Positions 1 to 9,020 are shown, counted from the stretch's first letter. The stretch: DNA of 64,000 nucleotides from JACCXG01 sp963834305 (GCA_963834305.1 CAWIAX010000003.1:744001-808000); one strand, 5' to 3'. The notes: generated by a model from the letters alone, not told the origin. Numbers and translations: made by a program.

Positions 1-2620
1 ACCCAGGCACGCGAAACGCCACCATCGAGACGATCTCGAGATCGGGCGGGGTGCGAATCTCCGGTACCGCCAGGCTGGCGCCGCTGATGCGCTCGATGAG
101 CGCGCGCGGCACGGGCAGCGTGCCGGCCCCGGCGCCGGCGTCCGGCACCCGATCGAGCACCTCGACGGACCGCAGGCCCGGGCACGCGGGGAGCGCCGGT
201 GTCGACCCCGCCTGTGTCAGCGTCAGCAGCAGGAACTTGAGGCCGCGATGGATGGGGAAGATCCCATCGCGGTTCTCGAGCATGGTGAACGTGTCGACCG
301 ACGACCGCTCGAAGATGAGCCGCCGCAGCGCCGCGCACGACTGGTCGCCGGCAAAGCCCGACGGCAGGATCAGGCCCGCCCGCCCCCCTCTCCGCAGGAT
401 CTGCAGCGCGCGCTCGACGAACAGGTGATACAGGTTGCCGTGCCCCTGGCCCTGCACGCGGTAGACACCCGAGCCTCGAACGAACGCGGACAACTCGCCG
501 GTGCGCGCCGCGCCGGGGTCGTGCCGCAGCATCTCCCACGGCGGGTTGCCCACCACCGCGTCGAATCCGCCGGCGGGGTCGCGCACGCCCCGGTCATCGT
601 GGAAGACTTCGGGGAACTCGAAGACCCAGTGGAAGAACCGGCCGGCCGCGGCGGCGGCGCCGGCCCGCGCCAGCAGGGCATCGGCGACGTGGCCGGGCAG
701 CGTACCCGCGTTGCGCAGGACCCGATCGAGGAGCGCCCCGAACGTCGCCCGCCCGGGCGCCGCCACACCACGCTCGTACCAGCTCGCGCACCAGACGTCG
801 GCAGCCATGCGCCACCGGGCCAGCGGCGCGTCCGGCCGCGCCAGCCCGGCATGGGCACGCTCCTTCGCTCGAACCTGCTCGACGGTGTCGTCCGGCGTGC
901 CGCAGAGCGCCAGCCTCGCGCCCACCGCCGACTCGAGCGATGCCTGCAGCAGCTCGTCCTGGAACAGCGGCAGCTCCCGCGCCGGCACCGCGCCGCCCCC
1001 CGGCGCGGGCCGCCGCAGGATGTCCTCGATGCCCGCCCCCACGAGACTGTTGCCCACGCGCACGTGATGGTCGAGAAAGGTGAGCGGCTTGTCGGCCGAC
1101 AGCGTGGCCAGCCACAGCGACAGACGCCCCAGCTGCACGGCCATCGGATTGACATCCACGCCGTACAGGCAGCGCTGCGCCACCGCCCGCCGGAACCCCG
1201 CTCGATCGTCCTCGCCGATGTCGCTCGCGGTGACGGCGCCTTCCCGGATCAACGCCTGTTCGTACGCGGCGGCAAGATAGCGGCACGCGGCCACCAGGAA
1301 CGCGCCGCTCCCCATGGCCGGATCCACGACCCGCACGGCGAGGATCCGTTCCGGCCCAGCCTCCTGCACGATCGGCCCGAGCGCCCGCCGGACAACGAAC
1401 TCGGTCAGCGATCTCGGGGTGTAGAACGATCCGGTCGCCTTCCGCCGGCCGGTGGGCACGAGGAGGGCGGGGCCCCGCCCCGCCCCCCGTTCCTTCCCGC
1501 CGCCGCCCTCGATGTCGTAGTCGAGCAGGTGCTCGTACACCGCGCCGAGCTGCTCCACCCCCAGATCGGCATACGAAATCCTCTCCCTCCCCCTCTTCCC
1601 CATCCTCGTCGTCAGGGAGGTCAGGGCGCGGCAGACAAGCCCATCATCCAATGGGACGGCATCGGCGAGAGGAGCGGTGAGGGGGGAGAAGAGACGGCCG
1701 TTGAAGGGGGGGACGCGGAGGGCACCGGCGCGGCACCCGCTGTGCGCGAGCCGCGACATCGCCTGCAGCGTATCCCACAGCCCGCGCGGAACGAGTCCGC
1801 GGTCGAGGCGGCCGCGCAACGCTTCGATCGTGTAGCTGTCGCGGTATGTCGGATGCCACGCCGGCACGAGCGACCTCGCTTCGGCAAACAGCAGAAACAG
1901 GATGCGATAGACAACGATCAGGGACTCGTCGAGGAGCTGGGGGGCGCGCCGGCCCCGGGACGCCGACTGGAAGCCGCGCACGAGGTACTGCAGCGCGTCG
2001 TGCACCCCCTCCCGGAGGGAGCGGCGCACCTCGGCGCGGTGCTCATCGCACAACGCGACCATGCGGTCGAACGTGGAGCCGCCACCCGCCGGCGCCAGCG
2101 CCGCGGCGTTCAACAAACTCCAGAAAATCCCGCACGCCCGCTCGTCGTCCAGGGTGAGGGTCAGGTCGAACTCCGCGTAGCGGCGCCCGTGCGGCCGATC
2201 GACGTCGACAATCCTCGCGGTGGGCCCGGTCAGGCAGAAGCACCACCGCGTGCCCTGCGCCAGGCCCAGGTGCACGGCGTGACGCCACAGCGCCGCCTGT
2301 GACTGCCCCCAGGAGGACACGACCATCACCGCGAGCGACACGCCGTGACCCTGGAGGACGGCGTCGACCGTCGGCGCTCCGCCCGGCACCGGGACGACCG
2401 AAAAACCAAGGACGCGGGCGAGCGGCTCGGCCACCACATCAAACACGATGCGCGGGCTGGATGCGGGGCCGAGCCTGGTCCGGACGTGAGCGTGCCAGGT
2501 ACGCAGCTGCCGAATCGCGCCCCCCGGCGCCTCCCACAGAGCAGGCCCGCTGCCCGCGGGCTGCCCCATCGCCTCGATCGCATCATGCGACAACAACGGA
2601 CCCGACAGCCCCGCGATCAT
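1..2620 (-). CDS. Eco57I-type N6-adenine DNA methylase, partial (C-terminus beyond the window)
   Basis: An uninterrupted minus-strand reading frame of at least 873 codons runs off the left edge. The ATG overlaps the stop of the upstream SNF2 helicase gene as ATGA, so the two are translationally coupled. About 330 N-terminal residues precede a class I methyltransferase core. The SAM-binding motif I reads DPAMGSGAFLVAA (plus-strand position about 1300) and the catalytic motif IV reads FDAVVGNPPWE (about 540-570). NPPW is the signature of adenine-N6 methylases of the type IIG, Eco57I and PglX class. The N-terminal part has no obvious nuclease motif that I can confirm. Paired with a SNF2 helicase it resembles the DrmMI methylase of class 1 DISARM, but the diagnostic drmABC genes would lie outside the window. 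The methylase call is secure; the DISARM assignment is inference. Confidence 0.85.
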   Translation of the reverse strand, partial: MIAGLSGPLLSHDAIEAMGQPAGSGPALWEAPGGAIRQLRTWHAHVRTRLGPASSPRIVFDVVAEPLARVLGFSVVPVPGGAPTVDAVLQGHGVSLAVMVVSSWGQSQAALWRHAVHLGLAQGTRWCFCLTGPTARIVDVDRPHGRRYAEFDLTLTLDDERACGIFWSLLNAAALAPAGGGSTFDRMVALCDEHRAEVRRSLREGVHDALQYLVRGFQSASRGRRAPQLLDESLIVVYRILFLLFAEARSLVPAWHPTYRDSYTIEALRGRLDRGLVPRGLWDTLQAMSRLAHSGCRAGALRVPPFNGRLFSPLTAPLADAVPLDDGLVCRALTSLTTRMGKRGRERISYADLGVEQLGAVYEHLLDYDIEGGGGKERGAGRGPALLVPTGRRKATGSFYTPRSLTEFVVRRALGPIVQEAGPERILAVRVVDPAMGSGAFLVAACRYLAAAYEQALIREGAVTASDIGEDDRAGFRRAVAQRCLYGVDVNPMAVQLGRLSLWLATLSADKPLTFLDHHVRVGNSLVGAGIEDILRRPAPGGGAVPARELPLFQDELLQASLESAVGARLALCGTPDDTVEQVRAKERAHAGLARPDAPLARWRMAADVWCASWYERGVAAPGRATFGALLDRVLRNAGTLPGHVADALLARAGAAAAAGRFFHWVFEFPEVFHDDRGVRDPAGGFDAVVGNPPWEMLRHDPGAARTGELSAFVRGSGVYRVQGQGHGNLYHLFVERALQILRRGGRAGLILPSGFAGDQSCAALRRLIFERSSVDTFTMLENRDGIFPIHRGLKFLLLTLTQAGSTPALPACPGLRSVEVLDRVPDAGAGAGTLPVPRALIERISGASLAVPEIRTPPDLEIVSMVAFRVPG

Positions 2621-5130
2621 CGTCTTTCCAGCAGCACGGCGGAGACGTCGCAGCCGATGTCGATCGGCGCACCGGAGCGCTCCAGCTCCTGGCGCCGCGC
2701 CGCCCAGTCGTCCTCCAGCACGTCCACCGCGCCGGCACGGGTGGCGGCCGCCCGCATCGCCCGCCGGTCGAACAGCCCCGCCTGCACCAGCTGCCGCGCG
2801 GTCGACGGCAGGTGCCCCCGCATCTCCGCCTCGCGCCGCGCGAGTGCCTCGATCACCAGGTCGCGACAGGGCACTACTTCCGCCAGCCTGGCATGGACGA
2901 GGGGTGCGGTGGCGCGGTGGATGTGTGGCTCCAGCCGCTCTATCCATGGCTTTGATTGATCCAGCAGCCGTTTATGCCCGCGCTCCCACCCGGCGGCCGT
3001 CTCGAGATCGACTTGTATCCAGAGAACGAGTCGATCGAGGACGGCACCCCGCGGTTCGCGCAGCGTGATGGTCACGGCAACCCGGACCCGCTCCGTTCCC
3101 TCCTCCGTCTTCCGGCCGGAGTTCTTGCGGGACAGGGCGATGGGGATCCCGCCGCCCGCCAGTGCCGCGACCCGACGCCTTCCTGCACCCCGTGGCCGGC
3201 CATTCCCCTGCACATCCCCCTCACCAGGGTCGGAGTCGGAAAGGTCAAACGGACGACGAGTCGTGGATGCGGCGAGGCGCCGGAGAGCTGCGAGACGGCC
3301 CGCCTCGCGCCGGGCTTCTTCCGACAGGTCCATGGTGACCACGGCCGGCGGCGGCCCCGGCGCCGGGCCAGGCGCGGGCGCGGCCCCGCTCACGATCCGC
3401 GCGGCCATGTCGGCCTCGGTGAGGCGGGACGTGATCCCGCTGCGGAAGAACGGCTTCGCCCGCTCCGCCCGGCGGAGCAGCGGCGCCAGCACCACCTGCT
3501 CCGCGGTGTGCGCGGCCACGATCGCGATCTCGTGCACGCGGCGGTTCTGCCCGATCCGGTTCACCCGGCCGCTGCGCTGGTACAGCCGCAACGGCGTCCA
3601 CGGCAGCTCGAAGTGCACCACCAGCCGGCAGGCATGGTGCAGGTTCAGACCTTCTGATGCCGCGTCGGTGGCCACGAGCACCAGCCCGCCGCCATTGAAC
3701 GCCGCGACCGCGTCTGCCCGCTCGCGCGGGGTCAGCCCGCCATGGAGCAGCCGCACCCGATGACCGGCATCGGCGAGCTGCTGCCGGATCCGCTCGGCGG
3801 TGTCGCGATACTCCGAGAACACCAGCGCCGGCTCGCGAACTCGCCGGAGCAGCCGCTTCAGCACCCGCGCCTTGCTCTCGTCGAGGCTCGCCTCCTCCGC
3901 CGCCACGGCAATCTCTTCCACCACCCTCCGCTCCTCCTCGCCGTCCTCGAAGCCCTGCGCGGACAGCAGCCCATCCGGAGCGGCATCCTCACTCACCTCG
4001 TCGTCTTGCCAAGGGAGCGGCAGCTGTGCCGACAGCGGCTCGACAGACGACAGCAGCTGCAGGCGCCGGCGCAGCGACAGCGCCAGCGCCCAGGGGCTCG
4101 ACAACGCCCGCTTGCGAAGCACGGTGGCCACCAGCTTCCCGCGCCCGTCGCGCCGGCGGGTCGCTTCGAGCCAGAGCCGGGTGGTATAGGTTTCGAGCCG
4201 GCCGTGCATCACGGATTCCCGGGGGTCGGGACGGACGGCCAGAACGAGGCTCCGCGTCTTCACGGGCCCGAGCGGCGTATCCGACCGCGACCGGCTGAAG
4301 ACCACCAGCGGCGGTGAATTTCTTCCCGCGCCAAGCCCGCACAGCGCGCTGAACTCTTCGTCCCTGCCCGAGTGAGGCGTGGCCGTGAGCAGGATCACCC
4401 GCCGCGACCGGCAGCCGAGCGCATGGACGGCGGCATACCTGTGGCTCGCGCTCGTTGCGGCATGCGCTTCGTCCACCACGAGGAGGTCCCAGCGGAGCTG
4501 CTCGAGCGAATGCAGTGCCTCGGGACGCTTGATGAAGTCGGTCGAGGCCAGGTGGATGCCCGGCACCGACCAGGGATTCACGTCCGGCGGCAGCTCCCGC
4601 GCGGCCCGCCGCAGCCACGCCGCGCCGGCAACGGCCGGCGTCAACCCGAACAGCGTGCCCAGCTCCTTCGCCCATTGCCCGCTCATCGCCGCGGGACAGA
4701 CGATGAGCGTGCGCGAGAGGGGCGCGGCCATCGCCACCTCCCGCACGATGAGGCCAGCCTCCACCGTCTTCCCCAACCCCACATCGTCTGCGATGAGGAC
4801 GCGGAGGGCGCCGTGGCGGAGGGTCGCGAGGGCAGGTTCGAGCTGGTAGGGGAGGAGGCGGATGGCCGGAGGACAGAACTGGAGGCCGCCGAAGGGATGG
4901 GAGACGCGGAGGAGACGGGTGACCGCGTGGGCCCATTTGCGGCGTGAGACGACGAGCGGACGGCCGGGTGGAATAGGGCGAGGACGATCGAACGGGAGCA
5001 GGACACTGAGGGTGCCCGCCGAGTCCTCGCTCGAGAGATCGAGGAGTGCACAATCACGGAACGGCGTGTGGCGGATGACGCGGAAACTGCCGCCGCGGAG
5101 AGCGAGCCGGTCGCCTGAGAGCCACGCCAT
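2617..5130 (-). CDS. SNF2/RapA-like DEAH helicase-ATPase (DrmD-like candidate)
   Basis: This 837-residue protein is a superfamily 2 ATPase that probably translocates on double-stranded DNA. Motif I is DDVGLGKTVEAG (usually DEVGLGKT), Walker B is LLVVDEAHAA, motif III is LLTATPHSG, and the C-terminal RecA lobe carries DAASEGLNL and the arginine-finger motif QRSGRVNRIGQ. This motif set and the length match RapA/SNF2-type helicases associated with restriction or phage defence. The downstream methylase start overlaps its stop by 4 bases, which indicates one transcript. No nuclease domain is visible in the protein. It could be DrmD of a class 1 DISARM system or the helicase of another SNF2-methylase pair. 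Confidence 0.85.
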   Translation of the reverse strand: MAWLSGDRLALRGGSFRVIRHTPFRDCALLDLSSEDSAGTLSVLLPFDRPRPIPPGRPLVVSRRKWAHAVTRLLRVSHPFGGLQFCPPAIRLLPYQLEPALATLRHGALRVLIADDVGLGKTVEAGLIVREVAMAAPLSRTLIVCPAAMSGQWAKELGTLFGLTPAVAGAAWLRRAARELPPDVNPWSVPGIHLASTDFIKRPEALHSLEQLRWDLLVVDEAHAATSASHRYAAVHALGCRSRRVILLTATPHSGRDEEFSALCGLGAGRNSPPLVVFSRSRSDTPLGPVKTRSLVLAVRPDPRESVMHGRLETYTTRLWLEATRRRDGRGKLVATVLRKRALSSPWALALSLRRRLQLLSSVEPLSAQLPLPWQDDEVSEDAAPDGLLSAQGFEDGEEERRVVEEIAVAAEEASLDESKARVLKRLLRRVREPALVFSEYRDTAERIRQQLADAGHRVRLLHGGLTPRERADAVAAFNGGGLVLVATDAASEGLNLHHACRLVVHFELPWTPLRLYQRSGRVNRIGQNRRVHEIAIVAAHTAEQVVLAPLLRRAERAKPFFRSGITSRLTEADMAARIVSGAAPAPGPAPGPPPAVVTMDLSEEARREAGRLAALRRLAASTTRRPFDLSDSDPGEGDVQGNGRPRGAGRRRVAALAGGGIPIALSRKNSGRKTEEGTERVRVAVTITLREPRGAVLDRLVLWIQVDLETAAGWERGHKRLLDQSKPWIERLEPHIHRATAPLVHARLAEVVPCRDLVIEALARREAEMRGHLPSTARQLVQAGLFDRRAMRAAATRAGAVDVLEDDWAARRQELERSGAPIDIGCDVSAVLLERR

Positions 5131-5164
5131 GTCGGGTAGCTGAACGGCAAGGGGAGTGCCGCGC

Positions 5165-5194
5165 CGGGAAAGACCGATTTGCTGGTCTTTCCCG
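5165..5194. terminator. Perfect 11-bp hairpin between the coiled-coil gene and the helicase-methylase pair
   Basis: The sequence CGGGAAAGACC (5165-5175) is followed after 8 bases by its exact reverse complement (5184-5194). It sits 35 bases upstream of the helicase ATG and about 90 bases downstream of the coiled-coil gene stop, both on the minus strand. There is no T tract, so it may be a weak terminator or an operator for the helicase-methylase operon rather than a classical intrinsic terminator. Confidence 0.5.
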
Positions 5195-5281
5195 CGGGAG
5201 TCGCTCGTGATGTTGCAGGTTCGACACCATGCCGCAACGGCGTGGTTGTCGGATCCTGCGTCCCGTGCGGGAACGGGATGT

Positions 5282-7864
5282 CTATCGGGAGGCCGTGCGG
5301 GCCTGCGCGAGAGCCTGGCGTGACACGATGACCGTCGGCTGCGAGCCGTCCGGGACCGCGCTGACGGGGACGGCCTTGCCGCTCGGTACCCGGACTCGAC
5401 GGATGCGGCACCCTCGCGGGTACGCCACCCCGGCCACCTGCGGCGGCAGCCGGAACCCCGCCATCAACTCCCTCACGTCGTCTATTTCGGCGGGAGAGGG
5501 GGAGTCGGGGCGGGCCTCAGCGTGCGCGGCCTCGGCCCGGGCCCAGGCCGTGACCGGCATGTGCCTGAAGAGTTCCGGGACGACGAGGTCGTAGGCTTCG
5601 TGGAATTCGGCGAATTGATCAGAGACGACGAGGGGGGCGGAGAGCGGGCGAGCGTTGTCCGGCCCGGCGTCAGGGGCGCTGCGGCGGAGGGCGCGGCGAC
5701 GCTGGGCCGCGGCGCGCTTGTCGCGGGCGGCTGCCTCGGCATCGCGTTCACGTTCGGCAGCCAGGCGGCTCCGTTCTTCCTCGCGTGCGCGTTCGGTGGC
5801 CGCAGCCGCTTCGGCTTCAATGCGCCGGCGCTCGGCCCGTTCGTGAGCTGCCAGGGCTTCGGCCTCGATTCTCAGCCGCTCCGCTTCGAGGCGGCGGGCC
5901 TCCTCCTGGCGGGCCCGCTCGGCGATCGCTTCCGCCTCGACGCGGAGGCGATTGGCCTCGCGTTCGCGGGCCGCGGCCGCTTCGAGCTCGAGCCGGCGCT
6001 GCTCCGCGGCGCGCTGCCGCTCGGCGGCGAGCTCACCCTCCAGGCGGCGGCGCTCCTCTTCGCTGGCGCGGCTGGTGGCTGCCGCCGCTTCCGCCGCGAT
6101 GCGGCGCTGTTCTTCCTCAGCCTGGCGCTCCGCCGCGCGGCGCTCCGCCTCGCGCCTGTCGGCGGCGAGACGTTCGGCCTCCCTCGTGCGCTCCGCGGCA
6201 AGGCGCTCGGCTTCCCGGCGCTCGGTCGCGAGCCGTTCTTCCTCGCGGGCGCGTTCGGCGGCGAGGCGCTCTTCCTGGCGGGCCCGCTCGGCGGCGGCGG
6301 CCGCTTCGACGGCGACACGGGCGCGTTCTTCTTCGCGCGCTCTCGCCTCGGCGACCGCAATCTCGGCGTGCAGGCGGCGGCGCTCCTCGTCGCGTGCCCG
6401 GTCGGCGGCCTCGGCGGCGACCGCCTGCAGGCGCGAACGTTCCTCTTCGCGGGCGTGCTGGACCGCCTCGGCCGCTTCCGCGGCCAGCTTGGTCCGTTCC
6501 TCTTCACGGGCGCGGACAGTGGCGACCGCCGCCTCCGCTTCGAGGCGGCGGCGTTCTTCCGCGCGTGCCTGCTCCGCCGCGCTGGCGGCCGCCGCCTCGA
6601 GGCGTGAGCGTTCTTCGTGGCGGGCGCGCTCGACCGCCTCCGCGGCGTCGGCGGCCAGCCTGGCACGCTCCTCTTCGCGGGCCCGCGCGGCCGCGGCCGC
6701 GGCTTCGGCCTCGAGCCGGCGCCGCTCCTCGACGCGCGCCTGCGCCGCCGCCGTTTCGGCGGCAGCCGTGAGGCGGGCGCGTTCTTCCTCGCGAGCATGT
6801 TCGGCGGCCGCCGCCGCCTCGACGGCCATGCGGGCGCGCTCGTCTTCCCGGGCGCGCGCCGCCGCGGCGGCCGCTTCGGCATCGACCCGCCGGCGTTCCT
6901 CCGCGCGTGCCTGCTCCGCGGCGGCAGCCGCCGCAGCCTCGAGCCGCTCGCGTTCTTCCTCGCGGGCGCGCTCGACCGCCGCCGCCGTGGCCGCTTCAGC
7001 CTCCAGGCGCGCCCGCTCCTCGTGGCGCGCGCGGGTCGCGGCCGCGTCTGCCTCGGCCCGGAGGTGTTCGGCCTCGAGCCTATGAGCCTCCGCCTGCCGC
7101 CGCAGCTCCTCCGCCTGTTCCCGCTCGGCCGCGGCGTTGGTCGTCGAGATCCTCCGACTCCTGCTGTTCCTCTTCCGGCTGCAATCCGCTGCCGTGCTGC
7201 TGGAGGAACAGATCGCGCAAATCCTCAGCCGCCGACGGCGCGGGCTCCTGGGCGGCTGGCGCCGGCCGCTCGCCGTAGCTCGACTTCCAGGCAAACGGGT
7301 CCGACCATGTCGAGTCGGCGCCGGCCGACGGGGAAGCGGACTCCGCGGCGGCCGCCGGACGCTCGGCCGCGAAGCGGCGCCGCTCGTGCGACGCCGCGAA
7401 ATCCACCTCGAGCTCCTCGGCGGCCTGGGCGATGGCTGCCACCGACTCGGCCTTGAGCTGTGCCGCGCGCAGCAGGAAGGTGCGGATCTCCTCCGCGAAG
7501 ATCTCCGGGTCGCACCCGGCCATCGGCGCCTGCACTTCCTTCCGCCGCAGCAGCTTGCCGAACAATCCGCCGCTCCGGGCAGGCGATTCGTCGGTCACGC
7601 GGGTGCCGGAGAGCAGCGGGATGGTGTGGGTCTGGAGGTGTTCGGCGCCGTCGAGGCTGCGCAGGTGCGTCACCAGCTCGTCTTCGTCGCGCGGCGACAG
7701 CAGCGCGGTGACCAGCAGGACGTCCGGCACGCGGTCGGCCAGCGCCACGATTGCCGCCTCGCGGGACTCGACCAGGACCAGGTCTGCGCCCACCAGCTCG
7801 CCGACGATCCGCCGGAGGATCCCCCCTGCCGCGCGTCCGGCTCGATTGCTAGAACGAATGCCAC
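5282..7864 (-). CDS. Receiver-like domain fused to a very long charged coiled coil (two apparent frameshifts)
   Basis: I reconstruct one gene of about 860 codons from three frames. GTG at 7864 follows a GGGGG run and gives a receiver-like N-terminus (VAFVLAIEPDARQ, then DLVLVESREAA and PDVLLVTALL). A missing base in the C6 run at 7821-7826 and an extra base near 7139 interrupt the frame. From about residue 279 the protein is almost entirely Ala, Glu and Arg in 19-residue repeats, then a less regular coil, then about 140 non-coiled residues including a 'PELFRHMPVTAWARAEAA' stretch. It probably forms a long single helix or rod next to the Tad pilus locus, but it is transcribed away from it. No enzyme motif is visible. 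The alternative is two separate proteins, with the coiled-coil part starting within 7294. Confidence 0.6.
6284..7030 (-). repeat. Thirteen tandem 57-bp (19-residue) coding repeats with a 171-bp higher-order period
   Basis: The repeats have the form A-R-x-E-E-R-x-R-L followed by ten mostly Ala or Glu residues, for example AREEERARLAADAAEAVER. The first unit is 21 residues and the next twelve are exactly 19. Units fall into three alternating types: one ending EQ or AQ, one with an EERRR core, and one with an LAxEAAEAV-like tail. Three units therefore make a 57-residue superunit repeated four times. Confidence 0.85.
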
Positions 7865-7895
7865 GATGTCCCCCAGCAGCAGCCCGCCATCCGCC

Positions 7896-8165
7896 TTACG
7901 CCCGCACCATGAACACGAACAGGATGGCGCCGACGACGGCAAAGACCATGAGCGGCGCGTTGTCGATGCTCTGGTTGCGCACCGCCGTCACCAGCGCGTT
8001 CCCGACATCCATCGCGCGGTTGTCGAGCGATGCCACCCCGCCGCTCGAATAGACCAGCGCCTCGACGCGCTCCCTGACGCGAGGATCGACCCACATCACC
8101 GCGAGCACGATGCCGCAGAAGATGGCGGCCGACACCGCAGCCTGTCCGCCTCGTTTGATCTTCAT
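7896..8165 (-). CDS. Small two-helix membrane protein of unknown function
   Basis: The product has 89 residues when started at the ATG at 8165 (MKIKRGGQAAV); an in-frame start 20 codons upstream adds an unlikely basic tail. Two hydrophobic segments are visible, one at about residues 9-25 (AVSAAIFCGIVLAVMWV) and one at the C-terminus (APLMVFAVVGAILFVFMV). About 40 polar residues separate them. It ends 31 bases before the GTG start of the receiver/coiled-coil gene, on the same strand, so the two are probably cotranscribed. I recognise no family. Its position opposite the Tad locus suggests an envelope role, but that is inference. Confidence 0.6.
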   Translation of the reverse strand: MKIKRGGQAAVSAAIFCGIVLAVMWVDPRVRERVEALVYSSGGVASLDNRAMDVGNALVTAVRNQSIDNAPLMVFAVVGAILFVFMVRA

Positions 8166-8530
8166 TTCAGGATCCCAATTTCGTTTTTGGAGTACCGGCC
8201 GCGGCGCCCGCTTCCCACGCATCACGGAAGGCGACGCCAGCGGCGCTTTTCCGCCGCCGGGCCCATCGCGTCTTTGTCATGTCGCAAGCGACGTGCCGCC
8301 GAACAGGCCTGCCCCGCCCGCCTCCCCTCCGCTGGCCTGGACGGGGGCGGTCTGACTGCGAAAGGTAGCGGCGGCATTAAAGGAAAGCGCTCCCGGCGGC
8401 GTCCCGGGACGCCGGCAACCCGCCGGGCCACGGAATTGGCGCGATCGCTTACGAAACTGCCGGGCGGACGGGGCCCGGCGGCAGGCGGCCGGGGGCCGCC
8501 GGCGCCCGCGCGCCGTTCTGAGAAATCCGC

Positions 8531-8547
8531 GAATTGCCCAGCAATTC
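8531..8547 (+). promoter_or_regulatory. Dyad upstream of the sigma-54 promoter, candidate activator site
   Basis: GAATTGC, three bases, then GCAATTC form a perfect 7-bp inverted repeat. It lies about 40 bases upstream of the -24 element of the pilin promoter. Sigma-54 activators bind such upstream dyads, so it is a candidate enhancer. The activator is not identified. Confidence 0.45.
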
Positions 8548-8587
8548 ACCCCGTTTCCACCGGTCTGCGGGGGACAGGGCTGAGCCG

Positions 8588-8602
8588 TGGCACAGCGGTT
8601 GC
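8588..8602 (+). promoter_or_regulatory. Sigma-54 (-24/-12) promoter of the Flp pilin gene
   Basis: TGGCAC, five bases, then TTGC is a full match to the sigma-54 consensus with the required GG-to-GC spacing. Transcription should start near 8614, leaving a leader of about 100 bases before the pilin ATG at 8714. No better sigma-70 promoter is visible in the same interval. Confidence 0.8.
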
Positions 8603-8713
8603 GATGTATGGGTCCCGTGCGGCGTCGCGCCGCGAGTTCAACAAACCAATACATGCGGCGACGCCGCACATTCGCACCGAAGAACCGGTGCAGATGCCTC
8701 GGGGGAGGTTCCC

Positions 8714-8896
8714 ATGTCGAATCTGATCACTTTCGTGAAGTCGTTCTCGAACCAGGAAGATGGCCAGGACCTGCTGGAGTACGCGCTGCTCGTCGCGCTG
8801 ATCGCGCTCATCGCGATCGGTGCGGTTGGCATGGCCGGGACCTCGGTGAGCACGATCTTCACCGGCATTGCGAACGGGCTCAACGCCGCGTCGTAG
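8714..8896 (+). CDS. flp: Flp/Fap-type class IVb pilin, first copy
   Basis: The 60-residue prepilin starts at the ATG preceded by GGGGAGG with good spacing. It has a short basic-polar leader, then the cleavage context EDG followed by QDLLEYALLVALIALIAIGAV. Cutting after Gly places Glu at +5 and Tyr at +6, the class IVb hallmark. The mature protein is about 43 residues and is mostly one hydrophobic helix. It is the first gene after the sigma-54 promoter and should be the major pilus subunit. The prepilin peptidase encoded at 9193 would process it, and the CpaF/TadB/TadC machine would assemble it. Confidence 0.93.
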   Translation: MSNLITFVKSFSNQEDGQDLLEYALLVALIALIAIGAVGMAGTSVSTIFTGIANGLNAAS

Positions 8897-8904
8897 TCGC
8901 CGTC

Positions 8905-8940
8905 GCGCGGTGCACGGCCACCACGAGCCGTGCACCGCGC
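8905..8940 (+). terminator. 14-bp perfect stem-loop between the two pilin genes
   Basis: GCGCGGTGCACGGC (8905-8918) pairs exactly with 8927-8940 across an 8-base loop, 9 bases after the first pilin stop. There is no U tract, so it may act as a partial terminator or mRNA stabiliser that keeps pilin expression above that of the downstream assembly genes. Confidence 0.6.
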
Positions 8941-8946
8941 ACATTT

Positions 8947-8983
8947 AAGGGCTAAGGCCAAAGGGCTAAGGGCTAAGGCCAAG
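8947..8983 (+). repeat. Short tandem GGGCTAAGG-type repeat
   Basis: Three imperfect copies of an AAGGGCTAAGG(CCA) unit lie directly after the hairpin and before the second pilin. The style resembles the GGTTCAGGG-type repeats at 23098-23500. Confidence 0.7.
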
Positions 8984-9020
8984 CGTCGTGCACGTCGTGA
9001 TCCAATGGAGGACAGTCGCC

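Larger units (their letters stand above)
8166..8713. other. 548-bp intergenic region between the divergent membrane-protein and pilin genes
   Basis: No plausible gene is seen here. The right part carries a sigma-54 promoter and an upstream dyad for the pilin (described separately). The middle (about 8380-8520) is extremely GC-rich with several short self-complementary runs. A second partial GAATTG half-site occurs near 8436. The promoter of the minus-strand gene must also lie here but I could not identify it. Confidence 0.6.

Noticed and set aside
248..2302. Long open frame of 684 codons on the plus strand
   Set aside because: It is the antisense shadow of the methylase gene: the minus strand has the DPAMGSGAF and NPPWE motifs and is open through the whole stretch.
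5522..7085. Several long plus-strand frames across the coiled-coil gene
   Set aside because: The 57-bp repeats are open in all frames. The minus frame gives regular Ala/Glu/Arg repeats and continues into a receiver-like domain; the plus frames have no independent support.
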